From: Alcanivorax sp.
GTDB taxonomy: Bacteria > Pseudomonadota > Gammaproteobacteria > Pseudomonadales > Alcanivoracaceae
DNA length: 7,106 nt
NCBI GenBank assembly: GCA_007135015.1
Contig: SLJS01000242.1
Location: forward strand, 1-7,106
Direction of reading: 5' to 3'
The notes beneath the pieces are model-generated. The model was given only the letters and a program-made list of their open reading frames with translations. It was not told the origin of the DNA and did not search any database. Positions 5,349 through 7,106 of the stretch are shown here, in pieces (the stretch's first letter is position 1; the number at the start of each line of letters is the position of its first letter). The translations under genes were made by a program, and so were the position numbers.

Positions 5349-6764
5349 ATGATTATCAGCCCTTCACGTTCCACCTCCGATGCTTTTCCCGCCTGCCGGG
5401 CAGGGCTTCAGACCGCCCCGCGCGGCTTTGTCCGGCTCCCCATGCTGGTGCTGTCTCTGGCGACGTTGCTCCTGGCTTCCGGGTGCGGAGGGAGCTCCTC
5501 ATCCAGTAGTAGTGGAAATGGCGGGGGTAATGGCGGCGCCGATACGCTGGAAGTGCTGACCAGCACGAGCGGAAACGGCGGGATCGAACCCGCCAGTGTC
5601 GAACTCGAAGAGGGAGAAACGGCCGAGTTCACCCTTGACCCGGCCGAGGATCATTACATCAAGACGGCAAGCGGTTGCGGCGGACAGCTTGAGAACCTGA
5701 CGTATGAAACCGGCGAAATCAGCGAATCCTGCACAGTGGTGGTGGAGTTCGCGGCAAGCACCTCCGCCTCGGCCACCCGCTCCGAGGTAACCTTCCACTG
5801 GGATGTCGAAACCTTCACTGACCAGGTCGATCTGTGCATCGCTCCGGAAAGACCCCAGGACATGGATAACTGCAGCACGGTCGGGGGTTCCATTGAATCC
5901 GGTTCGGGCGGCTCTCATACCTTCTCCGGCCTTGACGAACACCATCCCTACTTTGTGCTTCTGGAGGATGAAAATGATCAGGAATCGGACCCGGTGGTGC
6001 TGGTGACCTCCCACGGGCTTAACGACACGGGTATTGATTTCTGCGAGGACAATGATGGCACCGCTCAGGGCTGCCCGGTAACGGGGTATCCCGGCCAGGA
6101 CGGCGAAGAAGGGCGCGATGCACTGGCTCGCGATGGTGACCTCCCCGACAAGGTTGGTGACGGTGTCGCGGGTTTCGATTACTCGCGCATCTGCGGCAAT
6201 GGCGACATTGACGGCGAGGGCTGCAACCTTGGCACCGACCCTGCATTGCATGTCGGAGACGGCGACGATGAATGGGCTTGTACCCGTGACAACGTCACCG
6301 GCTTGACCTGGGAGGTGAAAGTTGACGACGAGGACCACCTCCGCCACATGGGCCACACCTATAGCTGGTACAACCCCGATGATTCCACCAATGGCGGAAG
6401 CGCTGGCTACGAGAATGGAAGCGATATTATCGTCGGGGCCGAATGCGAGGGCGATAAATGCAATACTCAGGAGTATGTCGAGGCGGTGAACGACCTGGAG
6501 CTTTGTGGTCACGACGACTGGAGGTTGCCTACCCTGGTGGACCTGCACTCCCTTGCGAACCTCGGTGAGCGGATACCGGCTATTGATGAAAATTACTTCC
6601 CCAATACAGAAGATGAGTTACACGAAGATGGTGTCTGGTCAGTGTCGCCGATCGCTTACGATTCCCTGGGAGCGTGGCAACTCGGCTTCCGAACGGGGGG
6701 TGCTGTCACAGGCAATAAGGGTCTCGGCGATGACCGGGTGCGGCTGGTCCGGGGTGAGCAATAA
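5349..6764 (+). CDS. Secreted multidomain lipoprotein with C-terminal DUF1566 (Lcl) domain
   Basis: This is a 471-residue predicted lipoprotein. A long n-region (1-30, containing Arg) and hydrophobic core (31-42) lead to the lipobox LLASGC, with Cys46 as the lipidated residue. A Ser/Gly/Asn linker follows (47-60). Residues about 61-135 resemble the Gly-rich bacterial repeat (InlB-B-like: GNGGIEPASVELEEGETAEF and a Cys pair, C110/C128). Residues about 138-225 look like a fibronectin type III-type beta sandwich (VTFHWDVET to HPYFVLLED). From about 246 a DUF1566/Lcl domain runs to the end, with GQDGEEGRDA, WACTRDNVTGLTWEV (from W309), DDWRLPT (W391) and the terminal RVRLVRG. The function of such proteins is not established; the fold is related to C-type lectin/formylglycine-enzyme domains, so surface binding is plausible. 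The mature part is strongly acidic and has 12 Cys besides the lipidated one, suggesting disulfides. It is followed by a second DUF1566 gene. Confidence 0.85.
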   Translation: MIISPSRSTSDAFPACRAGLQTAPRGFVRLPMLVLSLATLLLASGCGGSSSSSSSGNGGGNGGADTLEVLTSTSGNGGIEPASVELEEGETAEFTLDPAEDHYIKTASGCGGQLENLTYETGEISESCTVVVEFAASTSASATRSEVTFHWDVETFTDQVDLCIAPERPQDMDNCSTVGGSIESGSGGSHTFSGLDEHHPYFVLLEDENDQESDPVVLVTSHGLNDTGIDFCEDNDGTAQGCPVTGYPGQDGEEGRDALARDGDLPDKVGDGVAGFDYSRICGNGDIDGEGCNLGTDPALHVGDGDDEWACTRDNVTGLTWEVKVDDEDHLRHMGHTYSWYNPDDSTNGGSAGYENGSDIIVGAECEGDKCNTQEYVEAVNDLELCGHDDWRLPTLVDLHSLANLGERIPAIDENYFPNTEDELHEDGVWSVSPIAYDSLGAWQLGFRTGGAVTGNKGLGDDRVRLVRGEQ

Positions 6765-6785
6765 AGTTTCTCCCGGCATACATAC

Positions 6786-6840
6786 GGCCCGGAAACGGGA
6801 TGAGCATTTCTGTCGGTTTTCGGCAGGCTGTTTCCGGGCT
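6786..6840. repeat. Long inverted repeat between the two DUF1566 genes
   Basis: GCCCGGAAAC (6787-6796) and GTTTCCGGGC (6830-6839) are perfect 10-bp complements, extendable by one G-U pair (6786/6840). The 33-nt loop holds a second small stem (CTGTCG / CGGCAG around GTTTT), so the RNA could form a stacked hairpin about 20 nt after the lipoprotein stop. No T-run follows directly. It may protect the 3' end of the mRNA, or act together with the adjacent terminator-like hairpin. Confidence 0.6.
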
Positions 6841-6842
6841 TC

Positions 6843-6862
6843 GGGCCGGCAGGCCCATTTTT
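6843..6862 (+). terminator. Probable intrinsic terminator after the lipoprotein gene
   Basis: GGGCC (6843-6847), loop GGCA, GGCCC (6852-6856) and then ATTTTT form a short but entirely G:C stem followed by five T. It sits 25 nt before the start codon of the next gene, so it would separate, or partly attenuate, transcription between the two DUF1566 genes. The 5-bp stem is short for a fully efficient terminator. Partial read-through is likely unless the second gene has its own promoter, and none is evident in the gap. Confidence 0.45.
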
Positions 6863-6886
6863 CTGAACTGCAAGGAGCTTGTGATC

Positions 6887-7106
6887 ATGAGATACCCGTT
6901 ACGCCACCCCGTCCTGCTGTCTGTTCTGCTTCTGCCCGCCCTTGCGCTGGCGGAACTGGATAATGCGTCATCCGATTGTGTCGAGGGGGCGCCCGAGACG
7001 ACCCCCTCTGCCGCCTTTACCGTGGTGGAAGAAGGGGTGGTACGGCATGAGCGCACCGGCCTGGAGTGGCAGCGGTGCCCTCTGGGCATGGAGTGGAATG
7101 AATCCA
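6887..7106 (+). CDS. Secreted DUF1566 (Lcl) domain protein, 5' part (runs off the right edge)
   Basis: Seventy-three codons are visible. The ATG at 6887 follows AAGGAG (6872-6877) at a 9-nt spacing; the in-frame GTG at 6881 is too close to that site. A classical signal peptide (1-22: two Arg, a Leu-rich core, then ALA) should be cut before ELDNASSD. No lipobox is present, so unlike its neighbour the product is probably released into the periplasm or outside. Residues about 44-73 (FTVVEEGVVRHERTGLEWQRCPLGMEW) match the start of a DUF1566 domain, which typically reads V-x-D/H-x-x-T-G-L-x-W-Q-R-C. The domain thus begins almost directly after the signal peptide, without the extra beta domains of the upstream lipoprotein. 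Function is unknown. The tandem arrangement suggests an expanded local family or a functional pair. Confidence 0.8.
   Translation, partial: MRYPLRHPVLLSVLLLPALALAELDNASSDCVEGAPETTPSAAFTVVEEGVVRHERTGLEWQRCPLGMEWNES

Noticed and set aside
6640..6764. Diversity-generating retroelement variable region at the 3' end of the DUF1566 lipoprotein
   Set aside because: DUF1566-type folds ending in VRLVR are known retroelement targets, and a GGCA-loop hairpin lies downstream. However, codons at the would-be variable positions include CAA, CGA, ACG and ACA, which do not fit an AAC/AAT template leaving C or T in the third position. No reverse transcriptase or template repeat is in the window. The hairpin is 5 bp, about 80 bases away, and better explained as a terminator.

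Overview
This window looks like chromosomal DNA of a GC-rich gammaproteobacterium. The best guess is a salt- or alkali-adapted relative of the Ectothiorhodospiraceae (Thioalkalivibrio/Halorhodospira-like). The evidence for this is the gene order ygfB-pepP-ubiH-ubiI, the divergent TIGR02449 (ZapB-like) gene next to it, strong G/C preference at third codon positions in the housekeeping genes, and a very acidic secreted protein. The genus is an inference and cannot be fixed from this stretch.

Layout. (1) Positions 1-283, minus strand: the first 24 codons of a gene in the place where zapA usually lies, overlapping by ATGA with a complete 70-residue TIGR02449 coiled-coil protein. (2) Positions 284-544: a divergent control region. 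It has a near-consensus sigma70 promoter reading leftward (TTGACC - 17 nt - TATAGT), followed by a leader of about 155 nt with several small inverted repeats. (3) Positions 545-4969, plus strand: a compact housekeeping operon of ygfB (UPF0149), pepP (Xaa-Pro aminopeptidase P), ubiH and ubiI (two paralogous FAD monooxygenases of ubiquinone synthesis). The last three genes are joined by ATGA overlaps. (4) Positions 4970-5348: about 380 bases without a gene, containing an AT-rich patch that probably holds a promoter. (5) Positions 5349-7106, plus strand: an accessory segment with two tandem secreted DUF1566 (Lcl C-terminal domain) proteins. The first is a large multidomain lipoprotein. The second has an ordinary signal peptide and runs off the window. 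The gap between them holds a perfect 10-bp inverted repeat and a likely intrinsic terminator.

How the genes fit together. ZapA/ZapB-type proteins act at the division ring. UbiH and UbiI carry out two ring hydroxylations of ubiquinone synthesis at the inner membrane. PepP is a cytoplasmic manganese peptidase and YgfB is a small regulatory protein; both commonly sit beside ubiH in gammaproteobacteria without a known mechanistic reason. The DUF1566 pair is functionally unrelated and marks a change from core to accessory DNA at about 5.0-5.3 kb.

I found no mobile element, CRISPR array, tRNA or rRNA. The least explained parts are the DUF1566 pair with its structured spacer, the leader RNA at 284-440, and the unrecognised N-terminus of the gene in the zapA position.
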